A stretch of 32,120 nucleotides of DNA from an uncultured Erysipelotrichaceae bacterium (GTDB lineage: Bacteria; Bacillota_I; Bacilli_A; RFN20; CAG-826), in assembly GCA_902777015.1 (NCBI GenBank), contig CACYSA010000025.1, positions 1 to 32,120 of the forward strand. Direction: 5' to 3'. This document shows positions 1 through 7,409 of this stretch, one piece after another (the first letter of the stretch is position 1; every line of letters starts with the position of its first letter). Made by a program: the position numbers and the translations under genes. A model generated the notes under the pieces. That model was not told where the DNA came from and searched no databases. It worked only from the letters and a program-made list of their open reading frames with translations.

Positions 1-244
1 CCTCTTCATTAATGACATCAGAAAGATACTTCTTACCATCAGTGGCGTACAGTTTCAGTTGTCCACAAAACGGAGACAACTCTGGATTCCTCACTTTAAT
101 AGTATTCCAATACCTTCTAGGCGAATTAGGTTCAATCAAAATAGTGATAAAATCTACGGCAGAATACCACCACAAAGAATTATCGTTATCCCAAACAGCA
201 CGAACTGGCTTGTTGTTAAAATATCTTATTGAGTGTTTTATCAT
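1..244 (-). CDS. Bro-N / phage antirepressor-like protein, 3' end outside window
   Basis: The minus strand from the ATG at 244 is open to the window edge and gives about 81 residues starting MIKHSIRYFNNKPVRAVWD, followed by a WWYSAVDFI stretch, RRYWNTIK and GQLKLYATDGKKYLSDV. This order (short basic start, VRAVWD, W-Y-S-V-D, ARKYW-like helix, QLKL.A.DGK..LTDV-like end) is the Bro-N domain of phage antirepressors and of chromosomal Bro-N/DinD-like proteins. Bro-N proteins bind DNA, usually as prophage or mobile-element regulators. Only the N-terminal domain is visible; the C-terminal domain that would separate an antirepressor from a DinD-type protein lies to the left of the window. A palindrome lies 30 bases upstream of the start. 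A plus-strand open frame across the same bases is an antisense shadow. Confidence 0.7.
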   Translation of the reverse strand, partial: MIKHSIRYFNNKPVRAVWDNDNSLWWYSAVDFITILIEPNSPRRYWNTIKVRNPELSPFCGQLKLYATDGKKYLSDVINEE

Positions 245-273
245 ATAAATATGATAACATATATAAATTCAGT

Positions 274-292
274 TGTCCACAAATTGTAGACA
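274..292. promoter_or_regulatory. Imperfect palindrome upstream of the Bro-N gene
   Basis: Two 9-base arms (tgtccacaa and ttgtagaca) are separated by one base, with a single mismatch between the arms. It lies 30-48 bases upstream of the Bro-N start codon, where a repressor would act. Part of the same motif (gttgtccacaaa) recurs inside the Bro-N coding region near base 57. An operator role is inferred from position and symmetry only. Confidence 0.35.
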
Positions 293-307
293 TCCACATT
301 GAATAAG

Positions 308-337
308 TAAAAAGGACTGACACATTGTATCAATCCT
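308..337 (-). terminator. Rho-independent terminator after the recombinase remnant
   Basis: On the minus strand a 10-bp stem (aggattgata / tgtcagtcct, two G-U pairs) with a 5-base loop is followed by a run of five T. It lies about 100 bases after the stop of the serine recombinase remnant and just before the Bro-N upstream region. Confidence 0.7.
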
Positions 338-433
338 ATTTAACTAAGTTGGTGACCCAAACGACTTTCCAACCGAACACTCTTGTATGATTCGGTCCCT
401 CCGAAATTGAGGAGTATTCTCATCGTCTTGTCT

Positions 434-1099
434 TTATAAAGATATATCGTATCTATGAACATTTCTACTAAAAAAATTTCGCTCATCAGTACTGATATAG
501 TTTTTTAGTTTTAATCTATCCAGGAATCTTCGTAGCGATTCTTCATCAAAAGCACCACTTTCAATACGACTTCTCTGTAGATCTTTTTCTTGTTCTTTTT
601 GAATTGCCATCAATTGATTGAGTCTTGGAATCAGAGCTTCAAAGTTAGCTCCTGGTTCAATAGCGGCTGTGATATTTGCAATTGATTTCTTGGTATCTCT
701 CAAAGCTTTTGCTAAATGTTCAGACTGTTTATTGACTGTTTCTTTTGCAGCATTCATAAAGATTCTTACATATCTTTCGATATCTTTTTTGCTCCAAAGT
801 AAGTCGATTACTGCTTGAACAATTGCATCTTCAATATTCGTTTTGTTGATCCTTTCCATTGTGCAGTCTTTATGCTTTTTGCCTGGACAGGTGTAATAGT
901 AATGAGCAGTTCCATTCCTTGAATATGCGGAATCACCGATAAAATATGTCAAACACTCTCCACAAATGAGTTTTCCGCTTAAGATATAATCTTGCTTTGC
1001 CTTATAGCTTATTAACTTTCTATGTGTCAATTCTGCTTTAGCTCTAGCTTTTTCCCATGTTTCCTTGCTCACCATCGCTGGATAAATGTTGTCACTGTG
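434..1099 (-). pseudogene. Serine recombinase remnant (zinc-ribbon and coiled-coil C-terminal part)
   Basis: The longest open part (434-1075) encodes 213 residues. It has the recombinase zinc beta-ribbon (LICGECLTYF ... YYYTCPGKKHKDC) followed by the long coiled coil typical of large serine recombinases, which integrate or excise phages and conjugative elements. Full-length family members are about 450-550 residues with an N-terminal catalytic resolvase domain, which is absent here. The reading frame continues upstream of the apparent ATG with NIYPA before AMVSKETW, matching the family's conserved ..HPAIVSKE.. segment, and then hits an in-frame TAA. More stops follow in all frames upstream. 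The apparent ATG is therefore an internal Met of a decayed gene. A minus-strand terminator follows at 308-337. Product activity is not expected. Confidence 0.8.
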
Positions 1100-1215
1100 T
1101 TATTCATTCAAGATGATAGGCAGCCGCTTTTTCTTTCATATTCTAGATATTGACAAGAAATTAACGAAACGCGAAGTCAACATAGTTCCTATGATTTGTT
1201 CAAACAACTAGAATT

Positions 1216-1481
1216 ATGAAAAGCTTTGTATTAAAAATACAAGCTTATCATTTTCTTGAAAAGAACCATCATGTTTGTATTACAGAATCTGGCGATATGG
1301 TGACAAGTCGTAACAAACGAGTTCGTTATTACATCGTCTTAGACGAAAAAATAAAACATTGGTTTATTACTCGTTTTTAGAAAAGAGAGATTTTTATGGC
1401 GATTTCGTCAAAATTGAACCTCCAGGAAAATGTCGAGTGTATCCTGGTTTTGATCAGGTTGGTAAGTTTAATTATCGTTAG
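1216..1481 (+). pseudogene. Unrecognised plus-strand gene remnant with a frameshift
   Basis: A 54-codon frame (1216-1380) starts MKSFVLKIQAYHFLEK and ends KHWFITRF-stop. Just past that stop a second frame is open to 1481 and reads FLEKRDFYGDFVKIEPPGKC and then YPGFDQVGKFNYR, which looks like real coding sequence. The two frames overlap around base 1370, as expected for a single-base indel in one older gene. No Shine-Dalgarno precedes 1216. A good plus-strand terminator follows 16 bases after the second stop, which supports a former gene in this orientation. The family was not recognised. Confidence 0.35.
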
Positions 1482-1497
1482 CATTTAAAAACTAAAG

Positions 1498-1527
1498 GCA
1501 TCGTTTCTAATGAGCGATGCTTTTTTT
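1498..1527 (+). terminator. Rho-independent terminator
   Basis: Stem gcatcg / cgatgc (1498-1503 with 1515-1520) with an 11-base loop, followed by seven T. It is oriented to end plus-strand transcription of the 1216-1481 remnant. Confidence 0.7.
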
Positions 1528-1651
1528 GATTTTTATTATAATTTATTCTCTTGCCACATCTGTCCTGTGTTTCGAGATATATTCAAATTTCATCTTAAGG
1601 TATTTTATGAATAAACGAATTGAATGAAAACGCTATTTGATTAAAGATATT

Positions 1652-3484
1652 TTATCCACCTTTTCCGCCAATTCGACCTTGTGCAGGTAAACCAGCACTG
1701 CCGTTTCCACTAGCACCTCCTGCGCCACCAGTTCCTGGGTTTCCATCATCACCAACTGTGCCCCAAAAATTAGTATTTTTGCTGCCACCAAAGCCTCCAT
1801 TTCCACCATCTCCGCCTTTTGAATAAGTTGATGGGGTGAAATCATAGATTATTAGATTTGAAGTGTCACCCAAATATGTAAAATTTAATGCATGAGCTAC
1901 CGGAGTTTCTCCACCATTTCCGCCATTTCCGCCAGCGCCTCCATCACCACCTGATGGATATCCAATAAGATAAGCGCCTTCTGCATCGCCACCGTCTCCG
2001 CCATAGCCACCTTTACCGCCGGCGCCACCGTTGCCTGAATTACCCGATTTTAATACTCCATTTAAAACTCCTTCGAAAGAATTGCAAAAAATAGCGTATC
2101 CTCCAGTGCCACCTTTTCCTCCGTTACCACCGGTGCCGCCTTTTCCACCATCGCCACCAGTCCATGCTTCGCTGCCTCCTGCAGCGCCGCCTTTTCCGCC
2201 GTCACCACCTGCACCACCAGTGCCTCCATTGCCTCCTGCACCACCAGTGCATTCAAAAGTAAATTCTGGAGAAGCTTTTAATAATTCTGTATAAACAGAA
2301 TCGCCACCATTTGAACCATCTGAACCGTTTTTACCATTAGAACCAGCTGAACCATTTGTTCCGTTATTGGCTCGTGTTCCTTTTTCTCCTGTGGTGCCAT
2401 TTTTTCCTGTTGCTCCAAAAGCACCATTTCCACCAACCGAAGTTAGTTTTCCTTTATTACAATATAAAGATTTTTTTGCATAAACCGTTGGGTTGGTATT
2501 GGTTGTTGTACAAATCAATTGTCCACCATTAATTTCTATATCGTCAGCTTTGATTGCATTCTCAAAAGTCTCTTCTGCGTTTTGGATGGTTAATGTTGAA
2601 TTGTTTAATCCAGTTAGTGTTATTTTTGATGCATTAATACCTTTACGAATATAATTATTGCCTGTAAATTGGATATTTAAATCAAGATTAAAGATATCAT
2701 TTTCAAGGCTGGAACCAATTATTGATCCTAAAATGTCCGCATTGTCTAGGGCAATAGATAAAGCGCCAGTTCTTTCTTCAATAATAATATTTCTGGTTCC
2801 ACTGCCAGAAAGTGTAATTCTTTTAACATATGATGGAACTTGAATATCGTTCCCGACCGACAAATCATAGGAGAGAATATCTGGTAAAATACTTACAGTA
2901 TTTGAATTGTCTGAATGTTTGCTCAATAATTGTTGATTCTCATAATAAGCAATTACATATACGGAAAAAGCTTCGTTGTTGTTTTCAAATGTATACACAA
3001 AACCTTCTGAGGATTCATTTTTTTTAAACTCTTTTATGAATGAATTATCTGAAGCCTTGAACAGCTTATAGAAATAAGCATTTTCAATTTTGTCCCACAT
3101 TACTTTATTCCCTTTTGAAGAAAGCACGGGTGATTTCAATTTTGGTACAGAAACAGTAACTATATTGGATTTTTCCGATGACTTATATCTAAAATCACTT
3201 TTTTCAAAGAAAGCTTTAATATAAACTTGCATGTCTTCAACTAAATTATCAAAATTATATGTTACTTCTCTTGTTTCACAAATTATGGCATCATTACTAG
3301 CATTATATATTTTATATTTTTCTGCATCATCAACTTCGTTCCAAGTTAAAAGAGTTCCATTAGATTCAATTAATGGAGCGTCTAAAACGAATCTATATAG
3401 TAGTTCTGTAGAACACGAGGTTAAAAATAAAACAAACGGCAATAATCCACATGCAATCAAGACATTCTTAATTTTACTTTTCAT
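1652..3484 (-). CDS. Surface lipoprotein with FN3-like domains and a Gly-rich repeat tail
   Basis: 610 residues. A type II signal peptide ends in the lipobox LTSC with Cys24, so a membrane-anchored lipoprotein is expected. Residues about 36-112 and 117-200 are two fibronectin-III-like units (LLTWNEVDDAEKYKIY and VMWDKIENAYFYKLF share the same W-D-x-x-x-x-A-x-x-Y-K pattern). Residues about 215-350 look like a repetitive beta-strand region (ITLTGLNNSTLTI, DIEINGGQLI). From about 350 to the stop the protein is dominated by GGxGG and G-x-x triplets. It starts 2 bases after the upstream gene's stop with a GAAGG ribosome site, so it is the last gene of the WXG100 operon. The Gly-rich segment is richer in G+C than its surroundings. 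Function unknown; a cell-surface or matrix role is inferred. A proline-rich plus-strand frame here is only the antisense of the Gly repeats. Confidence 0.85.
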   Translation of the reverse strand: MKSKIKNVLIACGLLPFVLFLTSCSTELLYRFVLDAPLIESNGTLLTWNEVDDAEKYKIYNASNDAIICETREVTYNFDNLVEDMQVYIKAFFEKSDFRYKSSEKSNIVTVSVPKLKSPVLSSKGNKVMWDKIENAYFYKLFKASDNSFIKEFKKNESSEGFVYTFENNNEAFSVYVIAYYENQQLLSKHSDNSNTVSILPDILSYDLSVGNDIQVPSYVKRITLSGSGTRNIIIEERTGALSIALDNADILGSIIGSSLENDIFNLDLNIQFTGNNYIRKGINASKITLTGLNNSTLTIQNAEETFENAIKADDIEINGGQLICTTTNTNPTVYAKKSLYCNKGKLTSVGGNGAFGATGKNGTTGEKGTRANNGTNGSAGSNGKNGSDGSNGGDSVYTELLKASPEFTFECTGGAGGNGGTGGAGGDGGKGGAAGGSEAWTGGDGGKGGTGGNGGKGGTGGYAIFCNSFEGVLNGVLKSGNSGNGGAGGKGGYGGDGGDAEGAYLIGYPSGGDGGAGGNGGNGGETPVAHALNFTYLGDTSNLIIYDFTPSTYSKGGDGGNGGFGGSKNTNFWGTVGDDGNPGTGGAGGASGNGSAGLPAQGRIGGKGG

Positions 3485-3486
3485 AT

Positions 3487-4284
3487 TTACCTTCTTTCTA
3501 TAGATTTCTTTCCACCAATTAATCTAATGATTATTATTAAAGCTATATCAAATGCTACTAATGCAGCACATGCTCCTATCATAATAAGATAAAAAGCATA
3601 TAGTTTATCTGTGCCTTCTGCGGGATTATAAAACGTATCTAATAGATTTTTATCTAAAGATAAATTGGATATGAAACAAAATAGCATTAGCCCTACAACA
3701 GATATCATTGGCGCCATAATGCTTTCCAGTCTTCGGCGTCCGATTAAAACTCCAAAAAGAATGGAAGCTAAAGTTAATCCGCATGAAACAAAGAAAAAGA
3801 CTAATGTGGAATTATTAATTGTATTATAAAAGGCTGTTTTAATATTACCTTTATTAAATGAAACATTTAGAAAATACCAGTTTGAAATTAGACTCTCTTT
3901 GTTGAAAAATGATATGACTAAAAGTAATGCACCAATTAAAGAGACCACTATAAGAGACAAAACAGAATATTCTTCGTTTGGATATTTTACTTTTCTTACA
4001 AAACCAAAGGAAAGAAGCAATAATGCAATCAATCCAAGATCTAATAAAAGGCTTATATACTCTTTAAAAATTGGGGTAAATAATTGCAATGCTAACGTTA
4101 TAATTACAAAAATGATTGATAATTCTTTATACCAACTGGTTTTAACAGGATAAGGGTAATCCTTTTCATATAGTTGAGTGTAGAGTTTGATGTCTGATAA
4201 AGAAACCTGATTTGTCGTACATAAAAAATCAGCTATATCTTTTCTGTTTTTGGTAAAATTAATGAGCTTGCTTTCGTTTTTCAT
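3487..4284 (-). CDS. Polytopic membrane protein of the WXG100 locus
   Basis: 265 residues from the ATG at 4284, chosen because GGAG lies 6 bases upstream; an upstream in-frame TTG overlaps that ribosome site. A soluble N-terminal part of about 50 residues (includes DIADFLCTTNQVSLSDIKLY) is followed by five or six hydrophobic segments (ELSIIFVIITLALQLF, YISLLLDLGLIALLLL, LSLIVVSLIGALLLVI, a segment with VFFFVSCGLTLASILFG, MISVVGLMLFCFI, a final one with IMIGACAALVAFDIALIIII). Gaps to both neighbours are only 2-17 bases, so it is co-transcribed with the effector genes. No similarity to EssB, EsaA or other known type VII membrane components was recognised. It is the only multi-span membrane protein in the cluster, so it is the obvious candidate channel or scaffold, but that is inference. 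Confidence 0.8.
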   Translation of the reverse strand: MKNESKLINFTKNRKDIADFLCTTNQVSLSDIKLYTQLYEKDYPYPVKTSWYKELSIIFVIITLALQLFTPIFKEYISLLLDLGLIALLLLSFGFVRKVKYPNEEYSVLSLIVVSLIGALLLVISFFNKESLISNWYFLNVSFNKGNIKTAFYNTINNSTLVFFFVSCGLTLASILFGVLIGRRRLESIMAPMISVVGLMLFCFISNLSLDKNLLDTFYNPAEGTDKLYAFYLIMIGACAALVAFDIALIIIIRLIGGKKSIERR

Positions 4285-4301
4285 GTGTTTCTCCAAAAAA
4301 A

Positions 4302-4850
4302 TTAAACCTTGTTCTCTATCTCTTGAATAAGAATTTTATATTCATCATTGATGATTGCTTCTAATCTGTTGGTGTACATTTGATTCCAAACATTAATGAT
4401 TCTATTACTTGCTTCATTAAACTCTTTACTGTTTACTTTTGATAAACGTTTTGATTCATCGTCTAAATAAGATTTGATTCGGACATATTCATAAGCAATG
4501 TGAATCAAAATACTATCACAATATTCAGGATTATATTTTAGTATTTTATTAGATTTTTTTTCTTTATTTAAGTTATCAATAAAGTAGCAAAGCTTAGTAA
4601 AATTAAAACCTTTCTCAATTTCTTTAAAACTGTCTTTGTTTGAAAGCGAAACAACACGTTTTTTAAAACGCACATCTGAAATAGAATTAATTTCTTCTTC
4701 CAGTTCTTTTAAAACTCTATTTCTGTTGTTTAGCCATTCTGAGAAAGAAACATCATTTCCAGAACAATTCTTCCTGTATTCGTTATATATGTGTGTGAAC
4801 GAGTTTTTATATTCATTCACCATATCCATTAATCTATTCTCGTAAAACAT
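4302..4850 (-). CDS. Helical protein of unknown function in the WXG100 locus
   Basis: 182 residues, charged and predicted largely alpha-helical (VLKELEEEINSI, IAYEYVRIKSYLDDESKRL, VWNQMYTNRLEAIINDEYK). There is no signal peptide, membrane segment or recognised motif. It begins 4 bases after the stop of the candidate immunity gene, with GGAAG upstream, and is followed 17 bases later by the membrane-protein gene. Its position directly behind a toxin and candidate immunity gene would also fit a second immunity or chaperone protein, but nothing in the sequence proves this. Confidence 0.75.
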   Translation of the reverse strand: MFYENRLMDMVNEYKNSFTHIYNEYRKNCSGNDVSFSEWLNNRNRVLKELEEEINSISDVRFKKRVVSLSNKDSFKEIEKGFNFTKLCYFIDNLNKEKKSNKILKYNPEYCDSILIHIAYEYVRIKSYLDDESKRLSKVNSKEFNEASNRIINVWNQMYTNRLEAIINDEYKILIQEIENKV

Positions 4851-4854
4851 TATT

Positions 4855-5109
4855 CTATGCTTCCATTTTATATATTATTTTACCTTTTTTTAACAAATGT
4901 AAATTTTCCATAGGAGGGATGTGGAAAAATTCTATTTTTCCTGATTCCTTATATATTCTGATTTTTGTTGAATCCATTAATATTTCACCAGCAATGCGAG
5001 ATCCTCCAACAAACACCCAACTGTCTTCTAAATCAACAACTTTTTTAATTGTTTGAAATTCGTTATCAATAAACGTTTTTGCTTTTGCTAATGCATCATT
5101 GTATTCCAT
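4855..5109 (-). CDS. Candidate immunity protein (Imm35-like)
   Basis: 84 residues: an N-terminal helix (MEYNDALAKAKTFIDNEF), a central DSWVFVGG strand and a C-terminal strand pair around KIRIYKESGKIEFFHIPP. The order A-L-x-x-A-x-x-F helix, then D-x-W-V-F, then a strand with ESGKIEFF resembles the small alpha+beta Imm35/YrhB-type immunity family. The start follows the toxin's TAA directly (TAAATG), with GGAGG 8 bases upstream. In polymorphic toxin loci the immunity gene normally sits immediately downstream of its toxin, as here, and is cytoplasmic. The family call rests on pattern and context, so moderate confidence. Confidence 0.55.
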   Translation of the reverse strand: MEYNDALAKAKTFIDNEFQTIKKVVDLEDSWVFVGGSRIAGEILMDSTKIRIYKESGKIEFFHIPPMENLHLLKKGKIIYKMEA

Positions 5110-6285
5110 TTATGCTTCCTCCACACAATCTTTTATATAACTTGATGGTTTTAATCTATCAATACGACAGAATGTAACTGAATTCTGCTCTACTTCCTCA
5201 AAGTAATGGGAGCAATCTAAGTCGCCGTTTTGGGGATCCATAAAATAAGTTTTTCCATTTTTTTGTTCTGCGATAAATGTATGGCCGTTATCTTCTTTGT
5301 CCCAAGCAACAACTATTTGGGCTCTTGCTCCATCACCCCAAACTTCCATCGCTTCTTCTATTTCCCTTCTTCCGTTATAAGAAGTCCTAATAACATCAGG
5401 TTCTTCCCAAACAGAATATGGAAACCTTGAAAGATAATCTTCTTCTTTTATTCTTGGCTTTGCAGTAACATTATAACCTCTTCTTAGCATTTCGTAGGCT
5501 GGTACGCACCTTTGGCAATTAAACGAATACTCATACACATCTCTGTCATAGTGTGGATTACATTGATTTAAGCTTTCGTTTACCCCTTTATTAAAGGCAG
5601 GGGTTTTATTCAGCAAATTCAATAAGCTTCTTTCTTTTGTTTTAAACAAATCAAAGAAACCACCTGTTTTCTTTTCATATTTTTCTAATGAAGGCGTTTG
5701 TATCTTTGTTGCTTTGTATTCTTCTAATACTTGATTAATACTTCTTAATTTTTGAACTGCTTCTTGGGAAAAATTATTTAATTGTTGATGGTGTGCGGTA
5801 AGCTCCTCTTTTAGTTCCTCTATTTTTTTAAGAGCCTGACTAAGCATCTCGTTTTGTTTTGTTGCTCTATTTTGCAATTCTTCAAAAAGAGAAAGAATTT
5901 CTTCAAGCTGATTTATTTTTTCTTGAACTTGTGCAATCTGTGCCAACAAAGCTTCGTATGCAGGATTAGGTACTTCTTCTGTAGTTGTATTCCCATCTTC
6001 ATCGGTACTTGTTATTGTAATAGTAGGTGGAGTCGCGGCTAATTCTGCTTCTAATTCTTTTAATTCCGCATTGAGTTCTTCAATTTTCGCAGACACTTTT
6101 GCAATGCCACTTGATATCTTGGCAAGAATTGAATTAATTTTTTCTTTTTCTACATTAATTCTCTCGGAAGTAGAATTAAGTTGATTAGAAAAATCGTTAT
6201 TGATTCTATTTAGTTCTTCGCTTTCTCTGCCAATAGTATCACGAAATGAAGTTACGTTTTGAATACTAACATTTGCCTTTGCCAT
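5110..6285 (-). CDS. WXG100-locus effector with C-terminal papain-like (Tox-PL) domain
   Basis: 391 residues from the ATG at 6285, preceded by AAGGA at 7-8 bases; an in-frame TTG at 6300 overlaps that ribosome site and is not preferred. Residues 1-195 are mostly coiled coil, broken by a Thr/Pro/Asp-rich linker (about 84-108). This replaces the usual LXG or WXG targeting domain. Residues about 238-391 match the papain-fold glutamine-deamidase toxin family (Tox-PL): FNCQRCVPAYEMLRRGY with catalytic Cys257, NGHTFIAE with His335, and FMDPQNG with Asp350. In that family Cys-His-Asp deamidates glutamines of target proteins. The gene lies 1 base after a WXG100-like gene and directly before the candidate immunity gene. 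No signal peptide is present, consistent with type VII export. Domain call firm; toxicity and export inferred. Confidence 0.8.
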   Translation of the reverse strand: MAKANVSIQNVTSFRDTIGRESEELNRINNDFSNQLNSTSERINVEKEKINSILAKISSGIAKVSAKIEELNAELKELEAELAATPPTITITSTDEDGNTTTEEVPNPAYEALLAQIAQVQEKINQLEEILSLFEELQNRATKQNEMLSQALKKIEELKEELTAHHQQLNNFSQEAVQKLRSINQVLEEYKATKIQTPSLEKYEKKTGGFFDLFKTKERSLLNLLNKTPAFNKGVNESLNQCNPHYDRDVYEYSFNCQRCVPAYEMLRRGYNVTAKPRIKEEDYLSRFPYSVWEEPDVIRTSYNGRREIEEAMEVWGDGARAQIVVAWDKEDNGHTFIAEQKNGKTYFMDPQNGDLDCSHYFEEVEQNSVTFCRIDRLKPSSYIKDCVEEA

Positions 6286-6286
6286 A

Positions 6287-6553
6287 CTAGATTCCTTCAA
6301 TTAAAGATAAAAGATTTTCACATTCTTCGTTTAGTTTACTTGCATCAACTTTTTTTAAGGGTTCTACTATTGAAGGAAAACTAGTTATTAAATCCGAGAT
6401 TGCTTTAGCTTCCCTTTCAAAAGAACTGACAAATTCATAAAAGGATTCATGAACATCATCATTCCAATCCGAATTAAAGCTTCTATTTATTTGTTGCTCG
6501 CTTGTTATTATTTCGTTTCCTATGTTTGCGATATTACCTAATTCAAATTCCAT
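6287..6553 (-). CDS. WXG100-like small helical protein
   Basis: 88 residues, two helices around a turn at SFNSDWNDDVHESFYEFV, where W is followed by D-x-V-x-E-S-F in the way the WXG turn is followed by helix 2 in ESAT-6-type proteins. The Gly of W-x-G is Asp here. No signal peptide. AGGT lies upstream of the start and the gene ends one base before the toxin start, so it is translationally linked to the toxin. Small helical proteins in this position usually act as targeting partners for the effector. Confidence 0.65.
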   Translation of the reverse strand: MEFELGNIANIGNEIITSEQQINRSFNSDWNDDVHESFYEFVSSFEREAKAISDLITSFPSIVEPLKKVDASKLNEECENLLSLIEGI

Positions 6554-6561
6554 ACAATTAC

Positions 6562-6834
6562 CTAATACTTTAATTTATTATATTGTTCAATTTGTAAAAC
6601 TAATTTTCCTAGAAAACTCTTAGTTGTTTCTAATTTCGAATTCATTAAATCCAAAGATTCTGTAGCATTTTTAACATTAATTGAAGCCCTTTCGAAATTA
6701 ATACTAGTGAATTCCTCTCCTGCCTTATTTAATTTTATATTCATAACTCCAATTAATGCTTCCAAATTTTCAATAATTGCCGATATACACTCAATGCCTT
6801 CTACAATTTCTTCTGTGTCGATGTATGCATCCAT
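6562..6834 (-). CDS. Small helical protein, paralogue of the 7121-7408 product
   Basis: 90 residues, two long helices without a Trp at the turn. The block KLNKAGEEFTSINFERASIN aligns with KLGIAEEEFSTNNYKRVQEA of the gene at 7121-7408, and both continue as one long amphipathic helix, so the two are paralogues flanking the WXG100 gene. The ribosome site is AGGAAGG, 6 bases from the ATG. It is probably a type VII effector partner or accessory helical-hairpin protein; the specific role is unknown. Confidence 0.65.
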   Translation of the reverse strand: MDAYIDTEEIVEGIECISAIIENLEALIGVMNIKLNKAGEEFTSINFERASINVKNATESLDLMNSKLETTKSFLGKLVLQIEQYNKLKY

Positions 6835-6845
6835 AAAAAGCCTTC

Positions 6846-7106
6846 CTATTGATACATATCAAGTTTCTTTTGAAGAGCGATTGTTGCCTCTCTAAAAACT
6901 GTTAAATCTTTTTTTAAAGATTCTGTTAATTCGGAAATAAAAGAACTAAATTGGGAGTATTGTGGATCTTTCCAGCTTTCTCCAAGCCTTTCTGCTTGGT
7001 TCAGCATTGCTTGAAGCTCTCCGTTAACATATTCGCTAAAATCATTCATATCGTTAATCAACGCTTGAACGACTGCTCTGCTTGCTTTTCCTTTGTTTGC
7101 AGACAT
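6846..7106 (-). CDS. WXG100 / ESAT-6-like protein
   Basis: 86 residues, the usual size of the family. Helix 1 (VVQALINDMNDFSEYVNGEL), a turn GESWKDPQYSQF with Trp45, then helix 2 (SSFISELTESLKKDLTVF). Many Firmicute WXG100 proteins show W-x-D followed by Y/F exactly at this turn. WXG100 proteins form antiparallel helical-hairpin dimers and are exported by an FtsK/SpoIIIE ATPase; the ATPase gene lies two genes upstream. The ribosome site AGAAGGAG is the strongest of the operon, suggesting high expression. The start is clear because a stop precedes it closely. Confidence 0.8.
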   Translation of the reverse strand: MSANKGKASRAVVQALINDMNDFSEYVNGELQAMLNQAERLGESWKDPQYSQFSSFISELTESLKKDLTVFREATIALQKKLDMYQ

Positions 7107-7120
7107 TTTTTATTCTCCTT

Positions 7121-7408
7121 CTATTGCCAAATATTGGCAATTTTTTCAGCTAATTCTCTACACGATTTGCTTAACTCAATAAGTTCCTCTCTCATTAGTT
7201 TCATTTTGTGTAAATAATTGTCAGTAGCTTCTTGAACTCTTTTATAGTTGTTTGTTGAGAATTCTTCTTCAGCAATGCCTAATTTACTTTTCATTGCAAC
7301 GCCAAGAATCTCTAATTCTTCGCTTTTATTGTAGAGCGAGTCAGATGTTTTATATATTTCGTCTAACGCTTCTATGTCGTATTTTTCCAAATTCATGTTT
7401 ATTTTCAT
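7121..7408 (-). CDS. Small helical WXG100-locus protein
   Basis: 95 residues from the ATG at 7408. The frame extends upstream to 7465, but that part overlaps the ATPase gene. The ATG at 7408 lies one base after the ATPase TGA (TGATATG), with GGAG 13 bases upstream, and gives a protein close in length to its paralogue at 6562-6834. Helix-rich, no signal peptide. The conserved block is KLGIAEEEFSTNNYKRVQEA. Translational coupling to the ATPase is likely. Function unknown beyond membership in the WXG100 cluster. Confidence 0.65.
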   Translation of the reverse strand: MKINMNLEKYDIEALDEIYKTSDSLYNKSEELEILGVAMKSKLGIAEEEFSTNNYKRVQEATDNYLHKMKLMREELIELSKSCRELAEKIANIWQ

Positions 7409-7409
7409 A

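Noticed and set aside
2031..2294. Proline-rich plus-strand open frame
   Set aside because: It is the antisense of the GGxGG repeats of the lipoprotein gene, with no ribosome site.
6285..6300. TTG start codons for the effector (6300), gltX (21159) and membrane protein (4296)
   Set aside because: In each case the TTG lies within the Shine-Dalgarno sequence of a better-placed ATG a few codons downstream.
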